DNA from: CAIYPG01 sp903864555
Lineage (GTDB): Bacteria > Pseudomonadota > Gammaproteobacteria > Burkholderiales > SG8-39
Reading direction: 5' to 3'
DNA: 64,000 nt
Assembly: GCA_947474715.1 (NCBI GenBank)
Contig: CANJJT010000012.1
Coordinates: forward strand, 1-64,000
Below are positions 42,307 through 52,463 of this stretch, one piece after another. Position 1 is the first letter of the stretch. Each line of letters begins with the position of its first letter. The notes under the pieces are model-generated. The model had not been told where the DNA came from, did not search any database, and saw only the letters and a list, made by a program, of their open reading frames with translations. The position numbers and the translations under genes were made by a program.

Positions 42307-43269
42307 GTGGCAACAGTCAGTCCTGTGGAGTTTTCCAAGGCGGCCAACATGGAGCAGCTGTACGAGCTGCTGGCAAAGGCGGGGATAGGCCCGGGCTGGA
42401 ACAAGCCGGAGCCTTCGCTGTGGCCGTCGCCGAAGAAGAATTTTCTTCCGGCACATTTTTCCTACAGCATCGGACATGCTGCCCTGGAGTCGGCGGGCAA
42501 GTTTGTCAGCACCGAGCTCGCCGAGCGGCGCAATCTCATCCTTTCCAACCCGGTGCCCGGCAACACCTATGGCACTGCACGCACCATCGTCTCTGCGTAT
42601 CAGATGGTGATGCCCCATGAAGTCGCACGCAGCCATCGACACACGCCCAATGCCTTGCGACTGGTTGTAGATGCTGCGCCACGGACCTATACCATCGTGG
42701 ACGGCAAGAAAGTGCCAATGCTGCCGGGTGATGTCCTGCTCACCCCGAACTGGAGCTGGCATGGTCATAGCAACGAAAGCGATGAGTGCGCCTACTGGAT
42801 CGATTTTCTGGATGCGCCCCTGGTGCAGTTGCTGGAGCCGATGTTCCTGGAGGGTTTTCCGGGCGGTTTCGTGGAGAAAACCGATGTCGTGGATGAGACC
42901 TCGCCTTTCCGCTTCCCGTTTGCCGAGGTGAAAGCGAAGCTGGCTACCCTGCCATCGTCACCAGATGGCAAGCGTGATCTGCTGCTGGGGCCCAAGACCC
43001 TGGACACCCTGGACCTGCATGTCTGGGGGCTGGATGCCGGGGCTGAATATTCAGATGCGCGTCGCACCGCCAATTCCGTGTTTGCGGTCATGGAGGGACG
43101 CGGAACCTCGGTCATCGAGGGCAGCGAATTCCGCTGGGATCGTGGCGATGTGTTTGTCGTCCCGGCATGGAACTCGCATGACTGCAAGGCGGATGTCGGC
43201 AGCCACCTGTTGCGGGTGACCGATGCGCCGGTGATGCGCCGCTTCAACTGGTTTCGCGAGCAGGCCTAG
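42307..43269 (+). CDS. cupin ring-cleavage dioxygenase, gentisate 1,2-dioxygenase-like
   Basis: 320 residues from GTG 42307, behind AAGGAGGTATTC. Bicupin: the first cupin has HRHTPNALRLVV...LTPNWSWHGHSN with iron-ligand His residues; the second is FRWDRGDVFVVPAWNSHDCKAD. Proteins of this build cleave gentisate, 1-hydroxy-2-naphthoate or salicylate beside the carboxyl group using Fe(II) and O2. It is somewhat shorter than GDO (~350). With the FAH-family neighbour it forms a gentisate-like lower pathway; no maleylpyruvate isomerase is seen. Confidence 0.88.
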   Translation: MATVSPVEFSKAANMEQLYELLAKAGIGPGWNKPEPSLWPSPKKNFLPAHFSYSIGHAALESAGKFVSTELAERRNLILSNPVPGNTYGTARTIVSAYQMVMPHEVARSHRHTPNALRLVVDAAPRTYTIVDGKKVPMLPGDVLLTPNWSWHGHSNESDECAYWIDFLDAPLVQLLEPMFLEGFPGGFVEKTDVVDETSPFRFPFAEVKAKLATLPSSPDGKRDLLLGPKTLDTLDLHVWGLDAGAEYSDARRTANSVFAVMEGRGTSVIEGSEFRWDRGDVFVVPAWNSHDCKADVGSHLLRVTDAPVMRRFNWFREQA

Positions 43270-43344
43270 GCGCAAGATTTTCCGGGGCGGGCGTACTGCC
43301 CGCGACTCCCTTTGTTGCATGCCGGTGAATGAGGTTTGATCCAG

Positions 43345-44745
43345 ATGCCGAACGAAACACAGAGCGCCGATGTCATTGTGGTGGGGGCCGGACTTGCGGG
43401 CCATAGCGCCGCCTTGTCTGCCGCCGAAACCGGTGCCAGCGTGCTGTTTCTGGAAAAGACACCGCGATATGGCGGAAGCTCCATCACCGCTGGTGGATCC
43501 TTTGCCTTTTCCAATACGGAAGCGCAGCGCGCGGCGGGTATCCAGGACAGCGATGAGCTGTTCCGTCAGGATCTGTTCAAGGCCGCCAACGAAAAGTGTG
43601 ATCCGGTGCTGGTGGATGCCTACCTTGCCCGCCAGCATGAGGCGCACGCGTGGTTGCAGGGGATGGGTGTCGAATTCCACAAGGTATCCTTGAGTTCCAG
43701 CACATCCGTGCCGAGGACGCATCCCACCAGCCCGAAGCAATTGCTGGCCGCCCTGCATGAACGCGTACAGGCGAACAAACGGATTCGCTGGATGCCAGGC
43801 ACGGCAGCACGGCGCCTGACGGTGGATGACGCCGGGCGTGTAACCGGCATCGAACTGGCAGATGGCAAGACGCGTTTCATGGCCAAGGGTGGTGTCATCC
43901 TTGCCACAGGAGGATTCTCCAGGAGCCCATCCTACATCGAGAAGTTTTCGCCAGAACTGGCCACTGCGCCTGCGTGGGGAGGCGAGGGCAACACCGGCGA
44001 CGGCATGACCATGGCGTGCGCGCTGGGTGCCGACTTTCTCGATACCGGATATGTCACCGGGACCTATGGCATTTCGATCAACCACTATCCCGAACTTGAC
44101 TCCCGGCCCGGTGATGAGCCCTACCTGCGCATGGCCAATTATCGCGGCGCGATTATCGTGAACCTGGAGGCCAGGCGATTTGCAGATGAGTCAATTTCCT
44201 ACAAGAAGCTGGGCCTTTACACGCTGATGCAAGCCAAGGCCGTGGCATTCCAGGTGTTTGACCAGAGCATCATGGACCAGTCGGCTGTCGCACCCAACAT
44301 CAATGACTTCAAGAGCGTGCTCGAACTGGGCATGATCCGGCAGGCCAATGATTGGCGCTCGCTGGGAGAGGCTGTCGGCATTGACGGCAACGCCCTTGAG
44401 GCCACGGTCATGAAGTACAACGTCGACGTGAAGGCCGGAACCGATACAGAGTACGGACGGCAGACGCTCGGCGGAGGCTTTGGCAAGCCGGTGCCGCTGG
44501 AGAAGCCGCCATTCTTCATCTTTCCCTGCACCACCGCAGTCCTCGCCACCTACTGCGGCCTGCGCGTCGATGCCGATGGCCGGGTCATCAATGTTCATGA
44601 TGAGCTGATCGAGGGACTGTATGCGGCAGGCGAGAATACCGGTGGATTCCACGGCGCCGGCTATGTGAGCGGGACGGCACTGGGCAAGGCGGCCATATTC
44701 GGACGAGCGGCAGGCCGGCACGCAGCGGCACTGGGGCGCAAATGA
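43345..44745 (+). CDS. FAD-dependent dehydrogenase, tandem copy 1
   Basis: 466 residues from ATG 43345 (GAGG ten bases before). FAD site DVIVVGAGLAGHSAALSAAETGA, GGSSITAGGSFAFSNTEAQ and the C-terminal GLYAAGENTGGFHGAGYVSGTALGKAA mark the FAD_binding_2 (fumarate reductase/3-ketosteroid dehydrogenase) family. It likely inserts C=C bonds next to a carbonyl or carboxylate. Overlaps the next gene by four bases and is clearly similar to it along its whole length. Confidence 0.88.
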   Translation: MPNETQSADVIVVGAGLAGHSAALSAAETGASVLFLEKTPRYGGSSITAGGSFAFSNTEAQRAAGIQDSDELFRQDLFKAANEKCDPVLVDAYLARQHEAHAWLQGMGVEFHKVSLSSSTSVPRTHPTSPKQLLAALHERVQANKRIRWMPGTAARRLTVDDAGRVTGIELADGKTRFMAKGGVILATGGFSRSPSYIEKFSPELATAPAWGGEGNTGDGMTMACALGADFLDTGYVTGTYGISINHYPELDSRPGDEPYLRMANYRGAIIVNLEARRFADESISYKKLGLYTLMQAKAVAFQVFDQSIMDQSAVAPNINDFKSVLELGMIRQANDWRSLGEAVGIDGNALEATVMKYNVDVKAGTDTEYGRQTLGGGFGKPVPLEKPPFFIFPCTTAVLATYCGLRVDADGRVINVHDELIEGLYAAGENTGGFHGAGYVSGTALGKAAIFGRAAGRHAAALGRK

Positions 44746-46142
44746 ACCCGATTGCCCAAACCATTCCGACACAAGTGGATGTGATCGTCCTGGGGGCCGG
44801 CCTGGCCGGACAGTGCGCAGCGCTTTCGGCGGCAGAAGCGGGCGCTGAAGTCCTGTTGCTGGAGAAAACCTCCGAGTTTGGCGGCAGCTCCAAACTGAGC
44901 GCTGGCTCCTTTGCCTTTGCCCAGACGGAAGACCAGCGGGCACTGGGCATCGAGGACTCCCTCGAGAAGCTGGAAGGAGACATCTTCAGCGCTTCCATGA
45001 ACCTGGCTGACCCCGATCTGGTTCGGCTGTATGTGCAGGGGCAGGCGGATGCCTATGCCTGGCTGAAGCAGCACGGTGTGGTATTCCACAAGATTGCGCT
45101 CAGCTCGAACATGTCGGTCCCGCGCACCCACCCCACCGATCCCAGGCAACTGGTGAGCGCCCTGCAGGATTGCATACGCCGCGAAAAGCGCATCACCTAC
45201 CTGGATGGAACTCCCGCCGAGAAGCTGCTGCGTGATGAACAGGGCCTTTGCAACGGCGTCATTGCCGCTGGAAAGGCTATTCACGCGCGTGCCGTGGTGC
45301 TTGCCTGCGGCGGGTTTTCCCGCAATTCACGCCTGATCAGCCAGTTTGCACCGCGCATGTCCAAGGCCCTGCCTGCCGGTGGCGGCGGCAACGTCGGGGA
45401 CGGCGTGCTGATGGGCTGGTCGATGGGGGCGGACCTCATTGACATGCCGTTTGTGAACGGCACCTTTGGCATGGTGCTCAACCGCTATCCGGAGATCACG
45501 GCTGACCCTCGTGACGAGCCTTTGCTGCGGCTTGCCATCTATAAGGGTGCGATCGCGGTCAACCTGGCCGGAAAGCGGTTTGCCAACGAATCGATTTCCT
45601 ACAAGTCGCTGGGGGAGATCTGCCTCGACCAGCCGAAAGCAGTGGGATTCCAGATCTTCGACCAGAAGATCATGGACGAGTCAGAGCCTGTGCCGACTTC
45701 GCACGACCTGCTGGGTGCATACGAAAAGGGTGTGGTCAGGAAGGCGGAGACCATTCCCGAGCTTGCCGGGCTGTTGGGTCTCGATGGCGATGAGCTCCAG
45801 CGAACTGTCGACCGATATAACGACGGCGTGGCCAAGGGGAAGGAGGCCGAGTTCGGGCGCTCTGCGCTGAGCAAGGATTTCGGTGCCATGGTGCGGCTCG
45901 ACAAGCCGCCCTTCTACGGATTTGCCTGCACGACAGCCGTCCTCGCGACCTATTGCGGCCTGCGGGTCAATACCGCGATGCAGGTGCTGGATGTGTATGG
46001 TCAGGTCATTCCGCGCCTGTATGCGGCGGGGGAACTGACTGGGGGCTTCCATGGCGCGGGCTACATGAGCGGCACGGCTCTGGGGAAATCCGCGATTTTC
46101 GGCAGGATTGCCGGCCGTGAGGCGGCCGGTTCGGCGTGTTGA
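44742..46142 (+). CDS. FAD-dependent dehydrogenase, tandem copy 2
   Basis: 466 residues, same family and same motif order as the preceding gene (DVIVLGAGLAGQCAALSAAEAGA; GGSSKLSAGSFAFAQTEDQ; ATYCGLRVNTAMQVLD; GGFHGAGYMSGTALGKSA). Both share VPRTHPT and CTTAVLATYCGLRV. They look like a tandem duplication that has since diverged, perhaps giving a heterodimer or two consecutive ring dehydrogenations. Last gene of the operon begun at 40665; the convergent ppnP gene follows after 48 bases. Confidence 0.88.
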   Translation: MNPIAQTIPTQVDVIVLGAGLAGQCAALSAAEAGAEVLLLEKTSEFGGSSKLSAGSFAFAQTEDQRALGIEDSLEKLEGDIFSASMNLADPDLVRLYVQGQADAYAWLKQHGVVFHKIALSSNMSVPRTHPTDPRQLVSALQDCIRREKRITYLDGTPAEKLLRDEQGLCNGVIAAGKAIHARAVVLACGGFSRNSRLISQFAPRMSKALPAGGGGNVGDGVLMGWSMGADLIDMPFVNGTFGMVLNRYPEITADPRDEPLLRLAIYKGAIAVNLAGKRFANESISYKSLGEICLDQPKAVGFQIFDQKIMDESEPVPTSHDLLGAYEKGVVRKAETIPELAGLLGLDGDELQRTVDRYNDGVAKGKEAEFGRSALSKDFGAMVRLDKPPFYGFACTTAVLATYCGLRVNTAMQVLDVYGQVIPRLYAAGELTGGFHGAGYMSGTALGKSAIFGRIAGREAAGSAC

Positions 46143-46190
46143 GCAGGCCTCACCGCACCGCGTGAGACTGCTCGGCTTGCGAGAACAGAT

Positions 46191-46508
46191 TCAGCCGAAG
46201 TGGCAGACGTAGTCCAGCATTTCGACGGTTTCAATGTCGAAGCTGGAGTTGCCGGGGACGTCGAAACGTTCGCCACCGTGGTAGGTCTTCCACTCGGATG
46301 CACCCTTGAGCCTGATGCGGCACACGCCGCCATTGAGCTCCATGATTTCCGGGGCGGCCGTATTGAAGGTGAGGGTGGAGGGAAAGATCACCCCTATGGT
46401 CTTCTTGGTTCCGTCGGCGAACAAGACGGTATGGCTGACGCACTTGCCCTCGAAATACACATTCGCTTTCTTGACCACGCTGACGTGGTCGAATTGTGTC
46501 GCGCTCAC
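46191..46508 (-). CDS. ppnP: pyrimidine/purine nucleoside phosphorylase
   Basis: 105 residues, a single small cupin of the PpnP/YaiE (DUF1255) family: VVKKANVYFEGKCVSHTVLF, KKTIGVIFPSTLTFNTAAPEIMEL and a C-terminal GERFDVPGNSSFDIE. The family splits nucleosides with phosphate. It follows argG after three bases on the same strand and is probably read with it. Confidence 0.92.
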   Translation of the reverse strand: MSATQFDHVSVVKKANVYFEGKCVSHTVLFADGTKKTIGVIFPSTLTFNTAAPEIMELNGGVCRIRLKGASEWKTYHGGERFDVPGNSSFDIETVEMLDYVCHFG

Positions 46509-46511
46509 CCT

Positions 46512-47744
<1,233 letters not shown>

Positions 47745-47782
47745 TTCCCTGTTTCCAGATTTCGATTTCGACATTCGTAAAT

Positions 47783-48760
47783 TCAATCCACGGTTGCGCC
47801 GGTGCGCTTGATGATGGGAGCCCATTTGTCACTTTCCGAGCGGATCAGCCGGGCAAACTCTTCGGGTGTGCCGCCCACGGGATCCAGTCCGGCATCAACC
47901 AGTTTCTGCCGCGCGTCCGGGGCCTTGAGGGCGATATTCATCTCGCGATTGAGGCGATCAATGATGGGGCGTGAGGTGCCGGCCGGAACCAGCACGCCGT
48001 TCCAGGCGAGTGCCTCGAATCCGGGCAGGCCACTCTCGGCAATGGTGGGCATGTCGGGCATCAGTGAGTAACGCTGAAGACTCGTGACGGCGATGCCCTT
48101 CGCCTTGCCCCCCTGGATCAGGGGCGTCAGTGCGGTAGGCACGCTGAACATCATCTGCGTGTCTCCGGCGGCAAGCGAAGCGGCCGCCGGCGGGGAGCCA
48201 TTGAAGGGTATGTGCACGATGTACAGGCGGGCTGTGGCCTTGAGCAGTTCCATGGTCAGGTGCGAGGAGCTTCCTGCGCCGACGGAGGCAAAGTTCAAAC
48301 GGCCCTGGTTCTTGCGCACGTAAACGAGTAGTTCCGGGAAACTCTTCACTGGAAGGCTTGCGCTCACGGCCAGAAGGTTGGGCTGGTTGGTAGTGGTGAT
48401 AACCGGCGCCAGGTCCTTGAACGGGTCGTAGGGCAGGGCGCGATACATGTGCGGACCGAATGACAGCGGTCCGTTGAAGGACAGGACCATGGTGTAGCCA
48501 TCCGGCGCGGCCTTGGCCGCAGCATCCGTGGCGATGGTTCCGCCGGCACCAACGCGGTTCTCCACGATCACGGCCTGGCCGAGGGGGTCCTTGATCTTGT
48601 CGGCAATGATGCGCCCGATCACGTCAATCGAGCTGGCTGCCGGGGCCGTCATGAGGAAGCGTATCGGCTTGCTCGGATAGGCCTGTGCTGCAGCGTTTCC
48701 GCAAAGCGCAGCCAGGGTTGCAGCTGCCATCGCCGATGCGAGCATGTTGGCAAGTTTCAT
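47783..48760 (-). CDS. Bug-family periplasmic receptor inside the arginine cluster
   Basis: 325 residues from ATG 48760 behind GATGAGGAGGGACTCCCAC. Signal peptide ending NAAA, then YPSKPIRFLMTAPAASSIDVIGRIIADK and APDGYTMVLSFNGPLSFGPHM. The usual PFAPGG is TAPAAS here, so its ligand pocket may differ. It lies between argF (40 bases) and argG (38 bases) on their strand. Whether it binds an amino acid or organic acid related to arginine synthesis, or was simply inserted there, cannot be seen. Confidence 0.9.
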   Translation of the reverse strand: MKLANMLASAMAAATLAALCGNAAAQAYPSKPIRFLMTAPAASSIDVIGRIIADKIKDPLGQAVIVENRVGAGGTIATDAAAKAAPDGYTMVLSFNGPLSFGPHMYRALPYDPFKDLAPVITTTNQPNLLAVSASLPVKSFPELLVYVRKNQGRLNFASVGAGSSSHLTMELLKATARLYIVHIPFNGSPPAAASLAAGDTQMMFSVPTALTPLIQGGKAKGIAVTSLQRYSLMPDMPTIAESGLPGFEALAWNGVLVPAGTSRPIIDRLNREMNIALKAPDARQKLVDAGLDPVGGTPEEFARLIRSESDKWAPIIKRTGATVD

Positions 48761-48800
48761 GTGGGAGTCCCTCCTCATCGAATGTGGCCTGATGGCCTTC

Positions 48801-49727
48801 TCAGTTTTGCGTGATGCGGCCATGCACAAGGAATTCGAGCATTGCCTTCTGGGCATGAAGGCGGTTCTCGGCTTCATCCCACACCACGCTCTGCGGGCCG
48901 TCGATGACGTCGGCGGCAACTTCCTCGCCGCGATGGGCGGGCAGGCAGTGCATGAACAGGGCATCTTTCCTTGCCAGGCGCATCATGTCCGAGTCGACCT
49001 GCCAGTCCTCGAAATCGCGCTTGCGTTCCTCGTTCTCCGCCTCGAAGCCCATGCTGGTCCAGACATCGGTGGTCACCAGGTCGGCGCCGCGTGCTGCTTC
49101 CATCGGGTCGGTGAATTGTTCGTAGTGCGCCGTGCCGTGCAGGCCGGCACGCTCCGGCTCCACCTCGTAGCCCGGTGGTGTTGATACGCGAACCTTGAAA
49201 TCGAGGACTTCGGCGGCCTGCAGCCAGGTATTGCAGACATTGTTCGAGTCCCCTATCCAGCAGACCGTCTTGCCGCGGATGTCACCCCGATGCTCGATGA
49301 AGGTGTGGATGTCGGCCAGGATCTGGCAGGGATGGTATTCGTTCGTCAGTCCATTGATCACCGGTACCCGGGAGCAACGTGCAAAGCGCTCGATGATCTC
49401 CTGCTCGAAAGTCCGGATCATGACGACATCGCACATGCGGGAGATGACCTGGGCGGCATCCTCCACCGGTTCGCCGCGACCCAGCTGGGAGTCACGGGTA
49501 TTCAGGTAGATGGCGGAGCCGCCAAGCTGGTGCATGCCGGCCTCGAAGGAGAGTCGTGTGCGCGTCGACTGCTTCTCGAAGATCATTACGAGCGTACGGT
49601 CTTCCAGGGGCCAGTAGCGTTCATAGCGCTTGAACCTTTCCTTGATCCAGCGCGTGCGCTCGAACAGGTATTCGCACTCCTCCCGGGAGAAGTCCTTGAA
49701 CTGCAGGTAGTGGCGTGGAGGTTTCAT
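48801..49727 (-). CDS. argF: ornithine carbamoyltransferase
   Basis: 308 residues from ATG 49727. Carbamoyl-phosphate site STRTRLSFE, HPCQ, and the ornithine-site HCLPAHRGEEV are all present. It forms citrulline from ornithine in the cytoplasm. argD lies 15 bases upstream on the same strand, so transcription runs argD, argF, receptor, argG, ppnP. No clear ArgR box was seen. Confidence 0.97.
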   Translation of the reverse strand: MKPPRHYLQFKDFSREECEYLFERTRWIKERFKRYERYWPLEDRTLVMIFEKQSTRTRLSFEAGMHQLGGSAIYLNTRDSQLGRGEPVEDAAQVISRMCDVVMIRTFEQEIIERFARCSRVPVINGLTNEYHPCQILADIHTFIEHRGDIRGKTVCWIGDSNNVCNTWLQAAEVLDFKVRVSTPPGYEVEPERAGLHGTAHYEQFTDPMEAARGADLVTTDVWTSMGFEAENEERKRDFEDWQVDSDMMRLARKDALFMHCLPAHRGEEVAADVIDGPQSVVWDEAENRLHAQKAMLEFLVHGRITQN

Positions 49728-49742
49728 CGTCCGACCTGAATT

Positions 49743-50963
49743 TCAATGCGCCCTGGCTGTTGCGGCGGCGACCGACGTGCGCTCGAGGAACGCCTTGATC
49801 AGGCGCACGAGGCGTTCGACCAGCTGGCCGGCCTCGGAAGGGTTGATCACCAGAGCCGGGAGCAGGCGCACCACATTGTCGGCCGTGACGTTGATGAGCA
49901 ATCCGGCGGCGAGGGCATCAGTCACGAGTTGGGCGCAAGGACGATCCAGTTGCACGCCCAGCATGAGCCCGCGGCCGCGTGTCTCGACGAATCCCGGGAC
50001 TCCCTGCAGCCCATCGCGCAACCCGTCCTGGATGAGACTGCCCATGGCGACGGCATTGTCGAGCAGACCGTCATGCTGGAGGATTTCGAGTGTTGCAAAA
50101 GCCGCGGCAGTGGCCAGTGGGTTGCCGCCGAAGGTGGATCCATGATTGCCAGGATGGAAGACCGTCGCTGCAGTGCCACGCGCCAGGCAGGCGCCGATGG
50201 GTACGCCGCCTCCCAACCCCTTGGCCAGCGTGACGACGTCGGGCATGATGCCGGCCAGCTGATAGGCAAACCATTTGCCGGTCCGACCGATTCCGCACTG
50301 GACTTCATCGAGCATCAGCAGCCAATCCTGCCGGTCGCATATCTCTCTCAGCGCACGAAGGTACTCCATGCTGCTGACATTGATGCCGCCTTCCCCTTGT
50401 ATCGGCTCGACAAGGACGGCTACAACGCCCGGGTTGTGTTCTGCAATGTGTTGAATACTGTTGATGTCGTTGAATGGCACGCGCACAAAGCCGCTGACCA
50501 GCGGCTCGAATCCGGCCTGCACCTTGCGGCTTCCGGTTGCCGAGAGGGTCGCCAGGGTGCGTCCATGGAAGGCATTTTCCATGACGATGATGGACGGATT
50601 CGCCACGTTGCGCTGGTGGCCATATAGCCTTGCCAGCTTGATGGCCGCCTCATTCGCTTCACACCCGGAATTGCAGAAGAAGGCGTTGTCCATGCCGCTG
50701 ATGGCGGCAAGCCGGTCTGCCAGGCGTTGTGATTCCGCAATGCCATAGAGATTGGAAACGTGCATCAGCCGGCCGACCTGCTCTGCAATGGCGCTGACCA
50801 GCCGGGCATGGCCATGTCCGAGTGTGTTGACCGCGATGCCCGACAAGGCGTCCAGGTAGCGCTTGCCCTCGGTGTCCCAGAGCCAGACCCCTTCGCCTCG
50901 GGCGAAGGTGACCGGCAGTCGGCTGTAGGTGTTCATCAGGGTTGATGTCATAGCGTCAGGCAT
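49743..50963 (-). CDS. argD: acetylornithine aminotransferase
   Basis: 406 residues from ATG 50963 (ATG 50951 is possible; neither has a strong ribosome site). Class III PLP transaminase: FCNSGCEANEAAIKLAR, AFHGRTLATLSATG, the Asp in LLMLDEVQCGIGRTGKWFAYQ and the PLP lysine in TLAKGLGGGVPIGA. It makes N-acetylornithine (and can act on succinyl-diaminopimelate). First gene of the arg unit, divergent from the ParA-like gene. Confidence 0.95.
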   Translation of the reverse strand: MPDAMTSTLMNTYSRLPVTFARGEGVWLWDTEGKRYLDALSGIAVNTLGHGHARLVSAIAEQVGRLMHVSNLYGIAESQRLADRLAAISGMDNAFFCNSGCEANEAAIKLARLYGHQRNVANPSIIVMENAFHGRTLATLSATGSRKVQAGFEPLVSGFVRVPFNDINSIQHIAEHNPGVVAVLVEPIQGEGGINVSSMEYLRALREICDRQDWLLMLDEVQCGIGRTGKWFAYQLAGIMPDVVTLAKGLGGGVPIGACLARGTAATVFHPGNHGSTFGGNPLATAAAFATLEILQHDGLLDNAVAMGSLIQDGLRDGLQGVPGFVETRGRGLMLGVQLDRPCAQLVTDALAAGLLINVTADNVVRLLPALVINPSEAGQLVERLVRLIKAFLERTSVAAATARAH

Positions 50964-51107
50964 TCAGCTGTGAAGATGGAGTATGAGATTGCAGCGATGA
51001 TTCAGCTTGCCGGCTCGTTGCAAGGGCGCAGGAACGAAGTTTGCATTGCAAATGGTGACCAGGCAACGGGCGTCGATGAGGCGACGAATAAAAAAAGCGA
51101 CCAGCTA

Positions 51108-51119
51108 TGACCCGGGTCA
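51108..51119. promoter_or_regulatory. 12-bp palindrome at the parA-like promoter
   Basis: TGACCCGGGTCA is perfectly symmetric and lies eight bases before a possible -10 CATAAT (51128-51133), where a -35 would be. A second, TTTGCATTGCAAA, is at 51040-51052. Either may be an operator in the argD/parA gap. Confidence 0.35.
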
Positions 51120-51210
51120 CCTTATGCCATAATCAGTGTGAGAAAATAGTGAACAATGGCAATATCTTAGCACGATTTGGCGCGATTTCTTGCGGGATTT
51201 CCGGGGTCCC

Positions 51211-52011
51211 ATGCACAGCAGGTTGACGGTGTTCAACCAAAAGGGTGGCGTCGGTAAAACCACCACGGTGTTGAATCTTGGTGCGGCGCTGTCCCGCCGA
51301 GGCCTTTTGCCATTGCTCATAGATCTGGATGCGCAGGCACACTTGACCGCCATACTGTCGCCGATCGAGTCCGGCAGTGACAGCCTGTTTGCCTATTTCA
51401 ATGAATCGCGTCCACTGGCCGCGCTGGTGCGTGCCATCGAGCTCGCCGGAGCTCCGGCGGAACTGCTGCCTGCCCATGCCGAATTGAACAAGGTGGATAC
51501 CCTTTTCGGCAAGGGACCGGGGATACTCAACCGGCTCAAGAACGGGCTGGATGTAGCCTGGCCGCCAGTGCTCGCACAGCATCGCGCTGCGCGCCCGCTG
51601 ATCATCGACTGTTGCCCCATGCTGGGCGTGCTGTCACTTTCGGGGGTGCTGGCATCTGAACGGGTGCTGGTACCCATCTCGACGGATTTCCTGGCATTGC
51701 GCGGGGCACAGCAACTGGACAACACCCTGCGCGTCCTTGAGCATGTGCTCAAACAGCGCGTGCAGCGTCGCTATGTGCTCACCCGCTTTGATGGCAGGCG
51801 GCGGATGTCGCATGACATTGCAGCGCAGGCGAAGGAACGGTTTGGCGAGGATTTGTGCATCTCGCGTATCGCCGAGAGTGTTTCAGTGGCCGAAAGTCCT
51901 TCGTGCAACCGGGATGTATTCAGCCACGCCCCCGGGAGTCGGGGCGCACGGGACTATGAAGCCTTGCTGGACGAACTGCTGGGCAGCGGCTTCTGGGAAA
52001 TCACTTGCTGA
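51211..52011 (+). CDS. orphan ParA/MinD-type ATPase
   Basis: 266 residues from ATG 51211. Deviant Walker A FNQKGGVGKTTTVLNLGAAL, Walker A' LLIDLDAQAHLT and the switch region LIIDCCPML place it among ParA ATPases, which position plasmids, chromosomes or protein clusters on the nucleoid. No parB-like gene or parS follows, so it is an orphan, of the sort that places chemoreceptor or other assemblies. It ends in an 11-base tail-to-tail overlap with the frameshifted small gene on the other strand. Confidence 0.88.
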   Translation: MHSRLTVFNQKGGVGKTTTVLNLGAALSRRGLLPLLIDLDAQAHLTAILSPIESGSDSLFAYFNESRPLAALVRAIELAGAPAELLPAHAELNKVDTLFGKGPGILNRLKNGLDVAWPPVLAQHRAARPLIIDCCPMLGVLSLSGVLASERVLVPISTDFLALRGAQQLDNTLRVLEHVLKQRVQRRYVLTRFDGRRRMSHDIAAQAKERFGEDLCISRIAESVSVAESPSCNRDVFSHAPGSRGARDYEALLDELLGSGFWEITC

Positions 52012-52221
52012 TGAGCGAAACCACCTCTTCGAAGCTCAATTGTTCCGAGCGACGCAGATTCGCCAGGACGCGGCACTCAAGCACCTCGCATGCAGGTACA
52101 TCTGCCGCAACTTTCGCTCGGCGTCGGCCTCATCGCGGCCCTGGATGGTCAGATTTTCGACCAGCAGACCACGGCGGGTGCGAATGCGGAATCCATACTT
52201 GATCAAGGATGACTGCAACAT
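52001..52221 (-). pseudogene. small gene interrupted by a frameshift
   Basis: From ATG 52221 the strand reads a well-formed protein (IKYGFRIRTRRGLLVENLTI, RDEADAERKLRQMYLH) and then falls into an unlikely tail and stops at 52036. One frame over, from about 52092, it continues naturally as EVLECRVLANLRRSEQLSFE and ends at the TGA at 52001. Adding one base near 52088-52095 gives one product of about 73 residues, QMYLHCEVLECRV across the join. It is therefore a real small gene broken by a one-base deletion, or a base-calling error. No function known. Confidence 0.68.
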
Positions 52222-52463
52222 GTCTGACCAGTTATTTCAATGACTTAAGAGAGATATAACACAGCAGTTCGAGGGGGGCAATTTAAATGATTGATCTATG
52301 TGGCTTTGTTGTCATAATTTATGTAAAGGGCATTATCGGTTCCACCTTGCCGGATACTGTAACTCCTTCATGCGCCTGATAGAATTACATTCTTCCTGTG
52401 GGGTCTTGTGTCCCCGCTGTTCCAATCCCCGAACATGCCAGAACCAATCAGAGGCCAATCAGC

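Noticed and set aside
52222..52463. RNA gene or riboswitch in the AT-richer gap before the DUF3579 gene
   Set aside because: No tRNA-like cloverleaf, terminator-paired stem or known riboswitch core could be seen by eye.
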